A stretch of DNA of 39,233 nucleotides, from positions 1 through 39,233 of the forward strand of contig NZ_JXBB01000013.1 of assembly GCF_001653195.1 (NCBI RefSeq). Direction: 5' to 3'. How positions within the stretch are numbered: the stretch's first letter is position 1; each line of letters starts with the position of its first letter. Under the pieces are notes generated by a model that made no database searches, had not been told where the DNA came from, and saw nothing but the letters and a program-made list of their open reading frames with translations. A program made the position numbers and the translations under genes. This DNA comes from Hydrogenibacillus schlegelii (GTDB lineage Bacteria > Bacillota > Bacilli > Thermicanales > DSM-22653). Of this stretch, positions 31,089 through 39,233 are shown piece after piece.

Positions 31089-31559
31089 ATGCCGCGTAAA
31101 GGACCGGTGCCGCGGCGGGAGATCGCGCCGGATCCGATCTACGGCAGCGAACTCGTCGCCCGGCTCATCAACCGCGTGATGATGGACGGCAAAAAGAGCC
31201 TCGCCCAGCGGATCGTCTACGGCGCCTTCGATCGGATCCGGGAGCGGACCGGGAAAAATCCGCTGGACGTTCTCGAGGCGGCGATGAAAAACGTCATGCC
31301 CGTCCTCGAAGTCCGGGCCCGCCGGGTCGGCGGCGCCAACTACCAGGTGCCGATCGAGGTTCGGCCGGAGCGGCGCGTTTCGCTCGCCATCCGCTGGATC
31401 GTCCTCGCCGCTCGGGAGCGGCACGAAAAGACGATGATCGAGCGCCTGTCGGCGGAGCTCCTCGACGCCGCCCAGGGGACCGGCGGGGCGGTGAAGAAGC
31501 GGGAGGACGTCCACCGCATGGCCGAGGCCAACCGCGCCTTCGCCCACTACCGCTGGTGA
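31089..31559 (+). CDS. rpsG: Small-subunit ribosomal protein uS7
   Basis: 156-residue uS7, primary binder of the 16S 3' domain. [31 protein letters not shown] is the typical start, with [25 protein letters not shown] in the middle and [12 protein letters not shown] at the C-terminus. Preceded by AAAGGAGGG; 28 nt after rpsL. Confidence 0.97.
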   Translation: MPRKGPVPRREIAPDPIYGSELVARLINRVMMDGKKSLAQRIVYGAFDRIRERTGKNPLDVLEAAMKNVMPVLEVRARRVGGANYQVPIEVRPERRVSLAIRWIVLAARERHEKTMIERLSAELLDAAQGTGGAVKKREDVHRMAEANRAFAHYRW

Positions 31560-31588
31560 GCCGTGGCCTGCAAGAGAGGAAGGTCGAG

Positions 31589-33667
31589 ATGCCCAGGGAG
31601 TTTCCTCTGGAAAAGACGCGCAACATCGGCATCATGGCCCATATCGACGCCGGCAAGACGACGACGACGGAGCGCATTCTCTTTTATACCGGCCGCGTGC
31701 ACAAGATGGGCGAGGTTCACGAGGGCACGGCGACGATGGACTTCATGGTTCAGGAGCAGGAGCGGGGCATCACGATCATGTCGGCGGCGACGACGACCCA
31801 GTGGAAAGGTCACCGGATCAACATCATCGACACGCCCGGCCACGTCGATTTCACCGTCGAAGTCGAGCGCTCCCTCCGGGTCCTGGACGGCGCCATCGCC
31901 ATCTTCAGCGCCAAGGAAGGCGTCGAGCCGCAGTCGGAGACCGTCTGGCGGCAGGCCGACCGCTACGGCGTCCCTCGGATCGCCTACGTCAACAAGATGG
32001 ACATCATCGGCGCCGACTTCCTCGGCGTCGTGCGTCAGATTCGGGAACGGCTCGGCGCCAACCCGGTGCCGATCCAGCTGCCGATCGGCGCCGAAGATCA
32101 GTTCCGGGGCATCGTCGACCTCGTCCGGATGGAAGCCTACACCTACCTCGACGATCTCGGCACCCGCACCGAGGCGGGCCCGATCCCCGAGGAACTTAGG
32201 CCCCTGGCGGAAGAGTGGCGGACGAAGCTCCTCGAGGCCGTCGCCGATGTCGATGAAGCGATCATGATGAAATACCTCGAAGGCGAAGAGATCGCCCCCG
32301 AGGAGATCAAGGCCGCCCTCCGGAAGGGGACGATCGAGCTCAAGCTCACGCCGGTCCTTTGCGGCTCCTCCTACCGGAACAAGGGCGTGCAGCCCCTCCT
32401 CGACGCCGTCGTCGACTACCTGCCTTCCCCGGTCGACATTCCGGCGGTCCGGGGCGAACATCCGGAAACCGGGGAGACGGTCGAGCGGAAGCCGGCGGAC
32501 GACGAGCCCTTTACGGCGCTCGCCTTCAAGATCATGTCCGACCCGTTCGTCGGGAAGCTCACGTTCATCCGCGTCTATTCCGGCGTGCTGGAGAGCGGCA
32601 CGTACGTCCAGAACTTCACCAAGGGCAAGCGGGAGCGCATCGGGCGGCTCCTTCAGATGCACGCCAACCACCGGCAGGAGATCGACCGGGTGTACGCCGG
32701 CGACATCGCCGCCGTCGTCGGCCTCAAAGACACGACGACCGGCGACACCCTTGCCGACGAAAAGCATCCGATCGTCCTCGAGCCGATGCACTTCCCGGAC
32801 CCCGTCATCAGCATCGCCATCGAGCCGAAGACGAAGGCGGACCAGGACAAGCTCGGGCTCGCCCTCGCGAAGCTCGCGGAAGAAGACCCGACGTTCCGCA
32901 CCTGGACCGATCCCGAGACCGGCCAGACGATCATCGCCGGGATGGGCGAGCTCCATCTCGAGATCATCGTCGACCGGCTGAGGCGGGAATTTAAGGTCGA
33001 GGCGAACGTCGGCGCGCCGCAGGTCGCCTACAAAGAGACGTTCCGCAAAGCGGCCAAAGTCGAAGGCAAGTACATCCGGCAGACCGGCGGCCGGGGCCAG
33101 TACGGCCACGTCTGGATCGAGTTCGAGCCGCTGGAGCGGGGCGCGGGGTTTGTCTTCGAGAACAAGATCGTCGGCGGCGTCGTGCCGAAAGAATACGTCC
33201 CGGCAGTCCAGGCGGGGATCGAGGAAGCGATGCAAAACGGCGTCCTCGCCGGCTATCCCCTCATCGACATCAAGGCGACCCTCTTCGACGGCTCCTACCA
33301 CGAAGTCGACTCGTCGGAGATGGCCTTCAAGATCGCCGCGTCGCTCGCGCTCAAGGAGGCGGCCAGGCACTGCGATCCGGTCCTCCTCGAGCCGATCTTC
33401 AAGATCGAGGTCACGGTTCCGGAAGAGTACATGGGCGACATCATCGGCGACATCAACGCCCGCCGGGGCCGGATCGAGGGCATGGAGCCCCGGGGGAACG
33501 TTCAGGTGATCCGCGGATACGTCCCGCTCGCCGAGATGTTCGGTTACGCCACCGACCTCCGCTCCCGGACGCAGGGGCGCGGCACGTACGTCATGCAGTT
33601 CAGCCATTACGAAGAGGTGCCGCCGAACATCGCCAGGGCGATCATCGAAAAGCAAAAAGGCGCCTGA
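31589..33667 (+). CDS. fusA: Elongation factor G
   Basis: 692-residue translocase GTPase. Domain I has the P loop AHIDAGKTT (17-25), the switch II segment [21 protein letters not shown], and NKMD. Domains II to V follow, with [18 protein letters not shown] in domain IV and the C-terminal [26 protein letters not shown] 31589 gives [18 protein letters not shown] and follows GAGAGGAAGG; an in-frame upstream codon inside rpsG is not used. No fusion or truncation. Confidence 0.97.
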   Translation: MPREFPLEKTRNIGIMAHIDAGKTTTTERILFYTGRVHKMGEVHEGTATMDFMVQEQERGITIMSAATTTQWKGHRINIIDTPGHVDFTVEVERSLRVLDGAIAIFSAKEGVEPQSETVWRQADRYGVPRIAYVNKMDIIGADFLGVVRQIRERLGANPVPIQLPIGAEDQFRGIVDLVRMEAYTYLDDLGTRTEAGPIPEELRPLAEEWRTKLLEAVADVDEAIMMKYLEGEEIAPEEIKAALRKGTIELKLTPVLCGSSYRNKGVQPLLDAVVDYLPSPVDIPAVRGEHPETGETVERKPADDEPFTALAFKIMSDPFVGKLTFIRVYSGVLESGTYVQNFTKGKRERIGRLLQMHANHRQEIDRVYAGDIAAVVGLKDTTTGDTLADEKHPIVLEPMHFPDPVISIAIEPKTKADQDKLGLALAKLAEEDPTFRTWTDPETGQTIIAGMGELHLEIIVDRLRREFKVEANVGAPQVAYKETFRKAAKVEGKYIRQTGGRGQYGHVWIEFEPLERGAGFVFENKIVGGVVPKEYVPAVQAGIEEAMQNGVLAGYPLIDIKATLFDGSYHEVDSSEMAFKIAASLALKEAARHCDPVLLEPIFKIEVTVPEEYMGDIIGDINARRGRIEGMEPRGNVQVIRGYVPLAEMFGYATDLRSRTQGRGTYVMQFSHYEEVPPNIARAIIEKQKGA

Positions 33668-33680
33668 GTGACCTGAAAGC

Positions 33681-33709
33681 TTGCGCCCCTTGAAGCGCGG
33701 GCTTATCAT
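33681..33709 (+). promoter_or_regulatory. Promoter of tuf
   Basis: TTGCGC (33681-33686), 17-bp spacer, TATCAT (33704-33709), in the 72-bp fusA-tuf gap. It would allow extra tuf expression above the rest of the operon. Confidence 0.65.
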
Positions 33710-33739
33710 AGAGGAGCAAAGCAAAGGAGGAAGTCCAGG

Positions 33740-34930
<1,191 letters not shown>

Positions 34931-34950
34931 CCGAACGCAACCGAGCGCCG

Positions 34951-34990
34951 AAAAAAACCGGATCTTCCCGAGCGAAGATCCGGTTTTTTT
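34951..34990. terminator. Bidirectional terminator between tuf and ybdD
   Basis: 17-bp perfect stem: arms 34951-34967 and 34974-34990, loop CCGAGC; A7 at one side and T7 at the other serve as T tracts on both strands. It ends tuf on the plus strand and cstA-ybdD on the minus strand. Confidence 0.93.
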
Positions 34991-35021
34991 CACGGCTGCG
35001 CGTCCTTTTCTTCTCTTTACG

Positions 35022-35237
35022 TTAGCAGCAGCGGTTCACCTTGCCGTCGGCGTATCGGGCCTTCAGGGCGTACAGGTAATATTCCCCTTCGCTCATCGGC
35101 GCCTCGTCGGGGTGATGCAGCCGGTGATGCTCGAGATACCGCTCATAGCTCGGCATTCCGACGATCGTCTTCGTCGTGAGCGATACCGACTTCAAAAGAT
35201 CCCGCATCTTCTCCCGCACCGCGGTCCAGTCCCGCAT
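35022..35237 (-). CDS. ybdD: YbdD/YjiX family small protein (cstA partner)
   Basis: 71-residue cytosolic protein of the DUF466 group that accompanies CstA-type transporters; in E. coli related small proteins are needed for the pyruvate-transport activity of the CstA family members. Conserved features: VGMPSYERYLEHHRLHHPDEAPMSEGEYY and the C-terminal RCC with two adjacent cysteines. Start ATG at 35237 with GGGGGATGG upstream. It lies 139 bp downstream of cstA in the same direction, with strong hairpins between. Confidence 0.85.
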   Translation of the reverse strand: MRDWTAVREKMRDLLKSVSLTTKTIVGMPSYERYLEHHRLHHPDEAPMSEGEYYLYALKARYADGKVNRCC

Positions 35238-35299
35238 CGTCCATCCCCCTATCGCCTTTTTAGGATCGCCGCGACAGGCGCCCTTCGCCCGACCGCCTT

Positions 35300-35336
35300 C
35301 CGGCCGACCGTCGGCCGGCGGCCGCTTCCGCCGGCC
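35300..35336 (-). other. Two overlapping hairpins between cstA and ybdD
   Basis: Inverted repeat 1: 9-bp arms 35300-35308 and 35310-35318, centre one base. Inverted repeat 2: arms 35313-35321 and 35328-35336 with a 6-nt loop. They share 35313-35318, so only one can form at a time. No T tract follows on the minus strand, so this is not a standard terminator. Confidence 0.5.
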
Positions 35337-35376
35337 GCGGCCGACGCCATTCGGCCTTTTCGTCGACGGACGTCCG

Positions 35377-37431
35377 TCACAGCTTCGACGGGACGTACGG
35401 CGACTCCATGAGCGGTACCCGCTCCTTTTGCACCAGGATGCGGTACCACAGCCGGAAGGCGCTCAGGACGAGCGTCACGACGACGAGGATGAAAAAGCCG
35501 GTGACGACGGCGTCGAGCCGGTCGTTGAAGACGATCTGCTGCATCACCCGCATATCTGCCGCCGGTGCCAGCACCTCGCCCCGGTCGATTCCCGCCTGGT
35601 ATTTCGCCGCGTGGGCGAGGAAACCGACCGCCGGGTTGGCGGAGAAGAGCTTCATCAATGCGGCCGTGAGCGTCGTCGCGAGAAGCCACGTAAACGGCAC
35701 GACCGTCACCCACGCGTAGCGGGCCTTTCCCATCTTGATGAGGACCGTCGTCCCGACGGCGAGGGCGATCGCCGCCAGCATCTGGTTGGAGATGCCGAAC
35801 AGCGCCCACAGCGAGTTGATGCCGCCGAACGGATCGATCGCGCCCCAGTAGACGAAGTAGCCCCACATCGCCGTAAAGATCGCCGAGGCGACGACGTTGT
35901 TGACCCAGCGGTCCGTCCGGGCGAACGGCTTGTAGACGTTGCCGACGAGGTCCTGGAGGATGAAGCGGCCGATCCGCGTCCCGGCGTCGACGGTCGTCAG
36001 GATGAACACCGCCTCAAACAGAATGGCAAAATGATACCAGAACGCTTTCGCGCCGGCCATAAACTGCGAGAAGATCTCCGCCATCCCGACGGCGAGCGTC
36101 GGCGCCCCGCCGGTCCGGGACAGAATCGTCTGCTCGCCGACGTCTTTGGCCATCTGCTCGATGAGCTCCGGCGAAATGACAAAGCCCCACTCCGAGACCT
36201 TCGCCGCCGCCTGCTCCGCCGTCGTGCCGATCACGGCCGCCGGCGCGTTCATGGCAAAATACAGCCCCGGTTCGAGGTGCGCCGCGGCGATCATCGCCAT
36301 GATCGCGACGAACGACTCCATGAGCATGGCGCCGTATCCGATCATCCGGGCGTGCGATTCCTTTTCGATCAGCTTCGGCGTCGTCCCCGAGGCGACGAGG
36401 GAATGGAATCCCGAGACGGCGCCGCAGGCGATCGTAATGAAAAGGAAGGGGAAAAGCGGCCCGGAAAAGACCGGTCCCGTGCCGTCGACGAACCGCGTCA
36501 CCGCCGGCATGCGAATCTCCGGCATGACGATGAAGATGCCGATCGCGAGAAGGACGATCGTCCCGATCTTTAAAAACGAGCTCAAATAATCCCGGGGCGC
36601 AAGGAGCAGCCACACCGGAAGCACCGACGCGAGAAAGCCGTAGACGGCAATGAGGATGGCGAGCGTTCCGGCATCGAACGTAAAATACGGGGCGAGCGCC
36701 GGGTTTTCCGCCACCGTCCGGCCGAAGTAGAGGGCGAGCATGAGGAGGACGAAACCGATGAGGGAGCCCTCCAGGACCTTCCCCGGCCGGATGAAGCGCA
36801 TGTAGACGCCCATGAACATCGCGATCGGGATCGTCATCGCCACCGTAAAGACGCCCCACGGCGACTGGGCGAGGGCCTTCACGACAACGAGGGCGAGGAC
36901 CGCCACGAGGATGACCAGGATGCTGAGCGTCCCGATCGAGGCGACGATGCCGCCGACCGGCCCGATCTCCTCCCGGGCGATCTGACCGAGCGACTTTCCG
37001 TCCCGGCGCATCGAGGCGATCAGGACGACCATATCCTGCACCGCCCCCGCCAGGGCGACGCCGATGAGGATCCAGAGCGTCCCCGGCAGATACCCCATCT
37101 GCGCCGCCAGCACCGGTCCGACGAGCGGGCCGGCCCCGGCGATGGCGGCAAAGTGGTGGCCGAAGAGCACCCACTTGTTCATGGGTACGTAGTCTTTGCC
37201 ATCATTCCGCACCTCCGCCGGCGTCGCCCGCCGGTCGTCGAGGGCGAAGATGCGCGTCGCGATGAAGCGGCTGTAGAACCGGTACGCGACGGCATAGGTG
37301 ACGATCGCCGCCGTGAGCAACCACGCCGCGTTCACCGTCTCGCCTCGGGCGAGGGCCAGCACGGCGAAGGCGACGGCACCGAGGGCCGCAATGAGCCCCC
37401 AGAGGAGGATCGATGCGATCCGCCGCGTCAT
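35377..37431 (-). CDS. cstA: CstA family carbon-starvation transporter (peptide/pyruvate)
   Basis: 684-residue membrane protein with about 16 to 18 hydrophobic helices, of the CstA/BtsT family that imports peptides or pyruvate under carbon limitation. Signature segments: DYVPMNKWVLFGHHFAAIAGAGPLVGPVLAAQMGYLPG near residues 80-120, GAVQDMVVL, ACGAVSGFHSLVASGTTPK in the middle and GTRIGRFILQD further on. Start ATG 37431 behind AAAGGAGG (37442-37449 region on the plus strand as CCTCCTTT). The 274 bp upstream have no consensus promoter on the minus strand; TTGCCG (37566-37561), 17 bp, TAGCCT (37543-37538) is only a weak candidate. Which substrate it carries cannot be decided here. Confidence 0.93.
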   Translation of the reverse strand: MTRRIASILLWGLIAALGAVAFAVLALARGETVNAAWLLTAAIVTYAVAYRFYSRFIATRIFALDDRRATPAEVRNDGKDYVPMNKWVLFGHHFAAIAGAGPLVGPVLAAQMGYLPGTLWILIGVALAGAVQDMVVLIASMRRDGKSLGQIAREEIGPVGGIVASIGTLSILVILVAVLALVVVKALAQSPWGVFTVAMTIPIAMFMGVYMRFIRPGKVLEGSLIGFVLLMLALYFGRTVAENPALAPYFTFDAGTLAILIAVYGFLASVLPVWLLLAPRDYLSSFLKIGTIVLLAIGIFIVMPEIRMPAVTRFVDGTGPVFSGPLFPFLFITIACGAVSGFHSLVASGTTPKLIEKESHARMIGYGAMLMESFVAIMAMIAAAHLEPGLYFAMNAPAAVIGTTAEQAAAKVSEWGFVISPELIEQMAKDVGEQTILSRTGGAPTLAVGMAEIFSQFMAGAKAFWYHFAILFEAVFILTTVDAGTRIGRFILQDLVGNVYKPFARTDRWVNNVVASAIFTAMWGYFVYWGAIDPFGGINSLWALFGISNQMLAAIALAVGTTVLIKMGKARYAWVTVVPFTWLLATTLTAALMKLFSANPAVGFLAHAAKYQAGIDRGEVLAPAADMRVMQQIVFNDRLDAVVTGFFILVVVTLVLSAFRLWYRILVQKERVPLMESPYVPSKL

Positions 37432-37705
37432 GGAAAAACGCCTCCTTTCGTGTCGAAGCGCGTCGTTCGGACGCGGGTCTCCCGAAAAGATGTCGAGGGA
37501 GAGAAAAGCGCGGCTTTAACTGCTATTTTTCAAAGAGAGGCTAGCAAAAACCGATCGTCCCGGCAAGTGCAAATTCAAAAACGGCTCGGCGACGCCTTGC
37601 GTTCGGCGCTGTCATTCTATATAATGCTGTATGTTTGGTCGGCGTATGCGATGAGGCGGGAGGTTGCCGGCACGCCCGGGTCATTTGCTTTGCGTCCGGG
37701 ATCAA
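37432..37705. other. Intergenic region between cstA and IS element
   Basis: No gene is recognisable. It holds the cstA leader on the minus strand (an AAAGC CGC GCTTT palindrome lies at about 37503-37517 on the minus strand) and a plus-strand promoter-like sequence at 37597-37625 that points at the IS. Confidence 0.5.
37597..37625 (+). promoter_or_regulatory. Promoter-like sequence pointing into the IS element
   Basis: TTGCGT (37597-37602), 17-bp spacer, TATAAT (37620-37625). Divergent from cstA. Only about 80 bp follow before the IS edge and no credible gene begins there, so the original target gene may have been cut off by the insertion. Confidence 0.5.
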
Positions 37706-37724
37706 GTCCAGTATCATGTGTAAA
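37706..37724 (+). repeat. IS256 terminal repeat, end of copy 1
   Basis: GTCCAGTATCATGTGTAAA. Matches 39071-39089 in 18 of 19 positions, in direct orientation. Confidence 0.7.
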
Positions 37725-37756
37725 TTGCCCTCTTCGGCGAATGGAGCGGTGAGCAC

Positions 37757-38980
37757 TTAGGCCGTTGCTGCACAAGCCTGATTTGATTCTCTCCAGGCTT
37801 GCTGCGCCTTCTTCCATGCCTCATACTCGTCCATGTTGAGATATTTCCGCCCTGTCGTCCATTCTTCGTCGATCTCCATCAGTAACGCCCCTAGCAGACG
37901 GATCGCCGATTCCCGGTTGGGGAAGATGCGAATGACGCGTTCACGACGCCGAATCTCTTCATTGAGCCGTTCGACGCCATTGGTCGTGCGTAAGCGTCGC
38001 CGATATCGCTCCGGTAAGACCAAAACAGCGGTTACATCATCAAACCCATCCTCCAACACCTGCACCGCCTTCGGTGCCTTCTCTGCGTAAGCCTCGACAA
38101 ACGCATCTTTGAGCAACCGTGCAGTCTTCAGATCAGGCGCATCCAGGATCGCGCGGACCTGTTGGTAGACCTCCTTCTGCAACGCCTTGGGTGTGGCGTC
38201 CAAGAGATTGCGCATGAAGTGGGTCTGGCATCGTTGCCACGTGCAGCCCTGAAATTCGGTCTGAAGGGCCTTGACGAGTCCGCTGTGACTGTCGGACACG
38301 ACGATGTCGACGCCGCTCAAACCGCGTTGCTTCAGCCAGGCGAAAAACTCCCGCCAACTCGATTCCGATTCGCTATTGCCCAGCATCAAACCAAGAATCT
38401 CGCGATACCCCTCGTCATTCACCCCCACGGCGATCAAGGCCGCTCGTGAACGAATCCGTCCGTCTTCCCGAATCCGGAGGACCAGGGCATCGACGAGCAG
38501 AAACGGATAGCGGTGCTCGACGAGGCTTCGGTGGTTCCACGCCCGGACGATCGGGTCGAGGCGTTTGCACAGATCCGAAACCGTCGATTTCGAGAAGGAC
38601 GTGCCACACAACTGCTCCGTGACCTTCGCCACATCTCGAGTCGACACACCGTTCACCACCATCTCCATCAAAGCGAGGAGGAAGGCTTGCTCGCTACGCT
38701 GGTATCGAGCGAAAAGCTCCGTTGAAAACTCGCCATTCCGAACCCTTGGAACGCGCAACACCAGTCGCCCCACCCGTGTGGTGAGCGTGCGTGTGACGGT
38801 TCCATTGCGGTAACCTCTCCGCGCCTCTGTTCGCTCGTAGGGTGCAGCCATCAACTGCTCTTGGACCTGCGCTTGGAGAATTTGATTAACGACGCTTTCG
38901 ACGAGCTTGGCGACGCCTTCGTCTCGTTGAAAGAGCCCTTCCAAAATCGCGTCGTCTACGGTAATCTGGTATTGAGCCAT
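37757..38980 (-). CDS. IS256-family transposase, complete
   Basis: 407-residue mutator-type DDE transposase. The triad is Asp164 (LLVDALVL), Asp230 (IVVSDSHSG) and Glu337 (TTNGVERLN), with the typical Cys251-x2-His254 (CQTH) after the second Asp. The N-terminal part holds the DNA-binding helices (YERTEARRGYRNG, then GTSFSKSTVSDLCKRL). All catalytic residues are present, so it is probably active. ATG 38980 is preceded by AAGGAGGATT; an in-frame extension to 39022 lacks support because the homologous copy 2 also begins MAQYQITVDD. GC content is lower than that of neighbours. Confidence 0.95.
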   Translation of the reverse strand: MAQYQITVDDAILEGLFQRDEGVAKLVESVVNQILQAQVQEQLMAAPYERTEARRGYRNGTVTRTLTTRVGRLVLRVPRVRNGEFSTELFARYQRSEQAFLLALMEMVVNGVSTRDVAKVTEQLCGTSFSKSTVSDLCKRLDPIVRAWNHRSLVEHRYPFLLVDALVLRIREDGRIRSRAALIAVGVNDEGYREILGLMLGNSESESSWREFFAWLKQRGLSGVDIVVSDSHSGLVKALQTEFQGCTWQRCQTHFMRNLLDATPKALQKEVYQQVRAILDAPDLKTARLLKDAFVEAYAEKAPKAVQVLEDGFDDVTAVLVLPERYRRRLRTTNGVERLNEEIRRRERVIRIFPNRESAIRLLGALLMEIDEEWTTGRKYLNMDEYEAWKKAQQAWRESNQACAATA

Positions 38981-39070
38981 TGGGGAATCCTCCTTGAGAT
39001 GTGTGATTTTTGTCCAACTCACATTCTACCAAAGAGGGCCCCGATGGCTCTTTATATTTTCGGCAGTCGT

Positions 39071-39089
39071 GTCCGGTATCATGTGTAAA
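39071..39089 (+). repeat. IS256 terminal repeat, left end of copy 2
   Basis: GTCCGGTATCATGTGTAAA, the outer left repeat of the plus-strand copy. Confidence 0.7.
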
Positions 39090-39183
39090 AACGGATGGTC
39101 CAGGTGACATAAAATGAGCCATCCGGCCCTCTTTGGTAGAATGTGAGACGGAGAAGAAACCACTTCACCAGGAGGGATACCGG

Positions 39184-39233
39184 ATGGCTCAGTACCAGAT
39201 TACCGTGGACGACGAGATTTTGGAAGGCCTCTT
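39184..39233 (+). CDS. IS256-family transposase, N-terminus (cut by window end)
   Basis: MAQYQITVDDEILEGL, differing from the copy 1 protein (MAQYQITVDDAILEGL) at one residue in this stretch. ATG 39184 is preceded by CCAGGAGGGAT. Only 16 codons are visible. Confidence 0.85.
   Translation, partial: MAQYQITVDDEILEGL

Larger units (their letters stand above)
37706..39070 (-). mobile_element. IS256-family insertion sequence, copy 1 (5' end not intact)
   Basis: Contains one full transposase gene on the minus strand. The 3' terminal repeat is GTCCAGTATCATGTGTAAA at 37706-37724. The matching inverted copy expected upstream of the transposase is not found: the leader instead runs for about 90 bp and meets the terminal repeat of copy 2 at 39071. 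The segment is visibly lower in GC than the rest of the window. Confidence 0.75.
39071..39233 (+). mobile_element. IS256-family insertion sequence, copy 2 (left part)
   Basis: Begins with terminal repeat GTCCGGTATCATGTGTAAA (39071-39089), followed by a ~95-bp leader and the first codons of a transposase. The leader shares the block CCCTCTTTGGTAGAATGTGAG with the copy 1 leader, but the rest has diverged, so the two are related, not identical, elements. It runs off the window. Confidence 0.8.

Noticed and set aside
37503-37517. AAAGC CGC GCTTT upstream of cstA as a CcpA catabolite-response site
   Set aside because: The palindrome has a 3-base centre and lacks the CG core spacing of known cre sites.
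37706-39089. The 19-bp repeats at 37706 and 39071 as a target-site duplication of copy 1
   Set aside because: They are in direct orientation around copy 1, but IS256 elements make 8-9 bp duplications, and the right one is better explained as the terminal repeat of copy 2.

Overview
The window is a high-GC segment of a Bacillota (Firmicutes) chromosome, most likely a thermophilic Bacillales relative (Hydrogenibacillus-like GC content and gene order; an inference, since no marker here was searched against a database). Gene order follows the Bacillus subtilis rrn-ctsR-to-tuf block: end of a 23S rRNA gene, ctsR-mcsA-mcsB-clpC, radA-disA, yacL, ispD-ispF, gltX, cysE-cysS, rlmB-rae1, sigH, rpmG-secE-nusG, rplK-rplA, rplJ-rplL, rsmC, rpoB-rpoC, the L7Ae-like ybxF gene, rpsL-rpsG-fusA-tuf. 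GTG and TTG starts are common and most genes have strong GGAGG-type ribosome binding sites.

Region by region. 1-242: 3' end of 23S rRNA, then a terminator with no 5S gene. 243-2236: a three-gene insertion (GNAT acetyltransferase, rhomboid protease, HAD hydrolase) between the rRNA and ctsR. 2277-7130: the heat-shock/proteolysis operon with a consensus sigma-A promoter, a CtsR operator just after the -10, and a terminator after clpC. 7131-11543: radA-disA, then carD-yacL driven by two tandem promoters. 11615-14430: ispD-ispF-gltX. 14436-17929: cysE-cysS-rlmB-rae1, lacking the Mini-III RNase gene (mrnC) usually found between cysS and rlmB. 17930-22859: sigH, the SecE/NusG cluster, the stalk ribosomal proteins with an L10-type leader, and rsmC. 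22864-34990: RNA polymerase beta and beta', then the str operon and tuf, closed by a 17-bp bidirectional terminator.

35022-37431 (minus strand) is a cstA-ybdD carbon-starvation transporter unit, convergent with tuf. 37432-39233 is accessory: a promoter-like sequence of unknown target, one complete IS256-family transposase gene on the minus strand, and the start of a second, divergent IS256-family copy on the plus strand, head to head with the first. The IS genes are lower in GC than the rest.

Together the genes cover the core of gene expression (RNA polymerase, NusG, SigH, ribosomal proteins, elongation factors), protein quality control (McsB/ClpC), DNA integrity and c-di-AMP signalling (RadA/DisA), isoprenoid and cysteine synthesis, and two aminoacyl-tRNA synthetases. 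I did not find a clearly new multi-gene system. The most notable signals are an Asn at the classic rifampicin-contact His of RpoB, the joint absence of 5S and mrnC from their usual places, inverted repeats overlapping the -35 of several promoters, a possible short RNA at the end of gltX, and the nested-looking IS pair.
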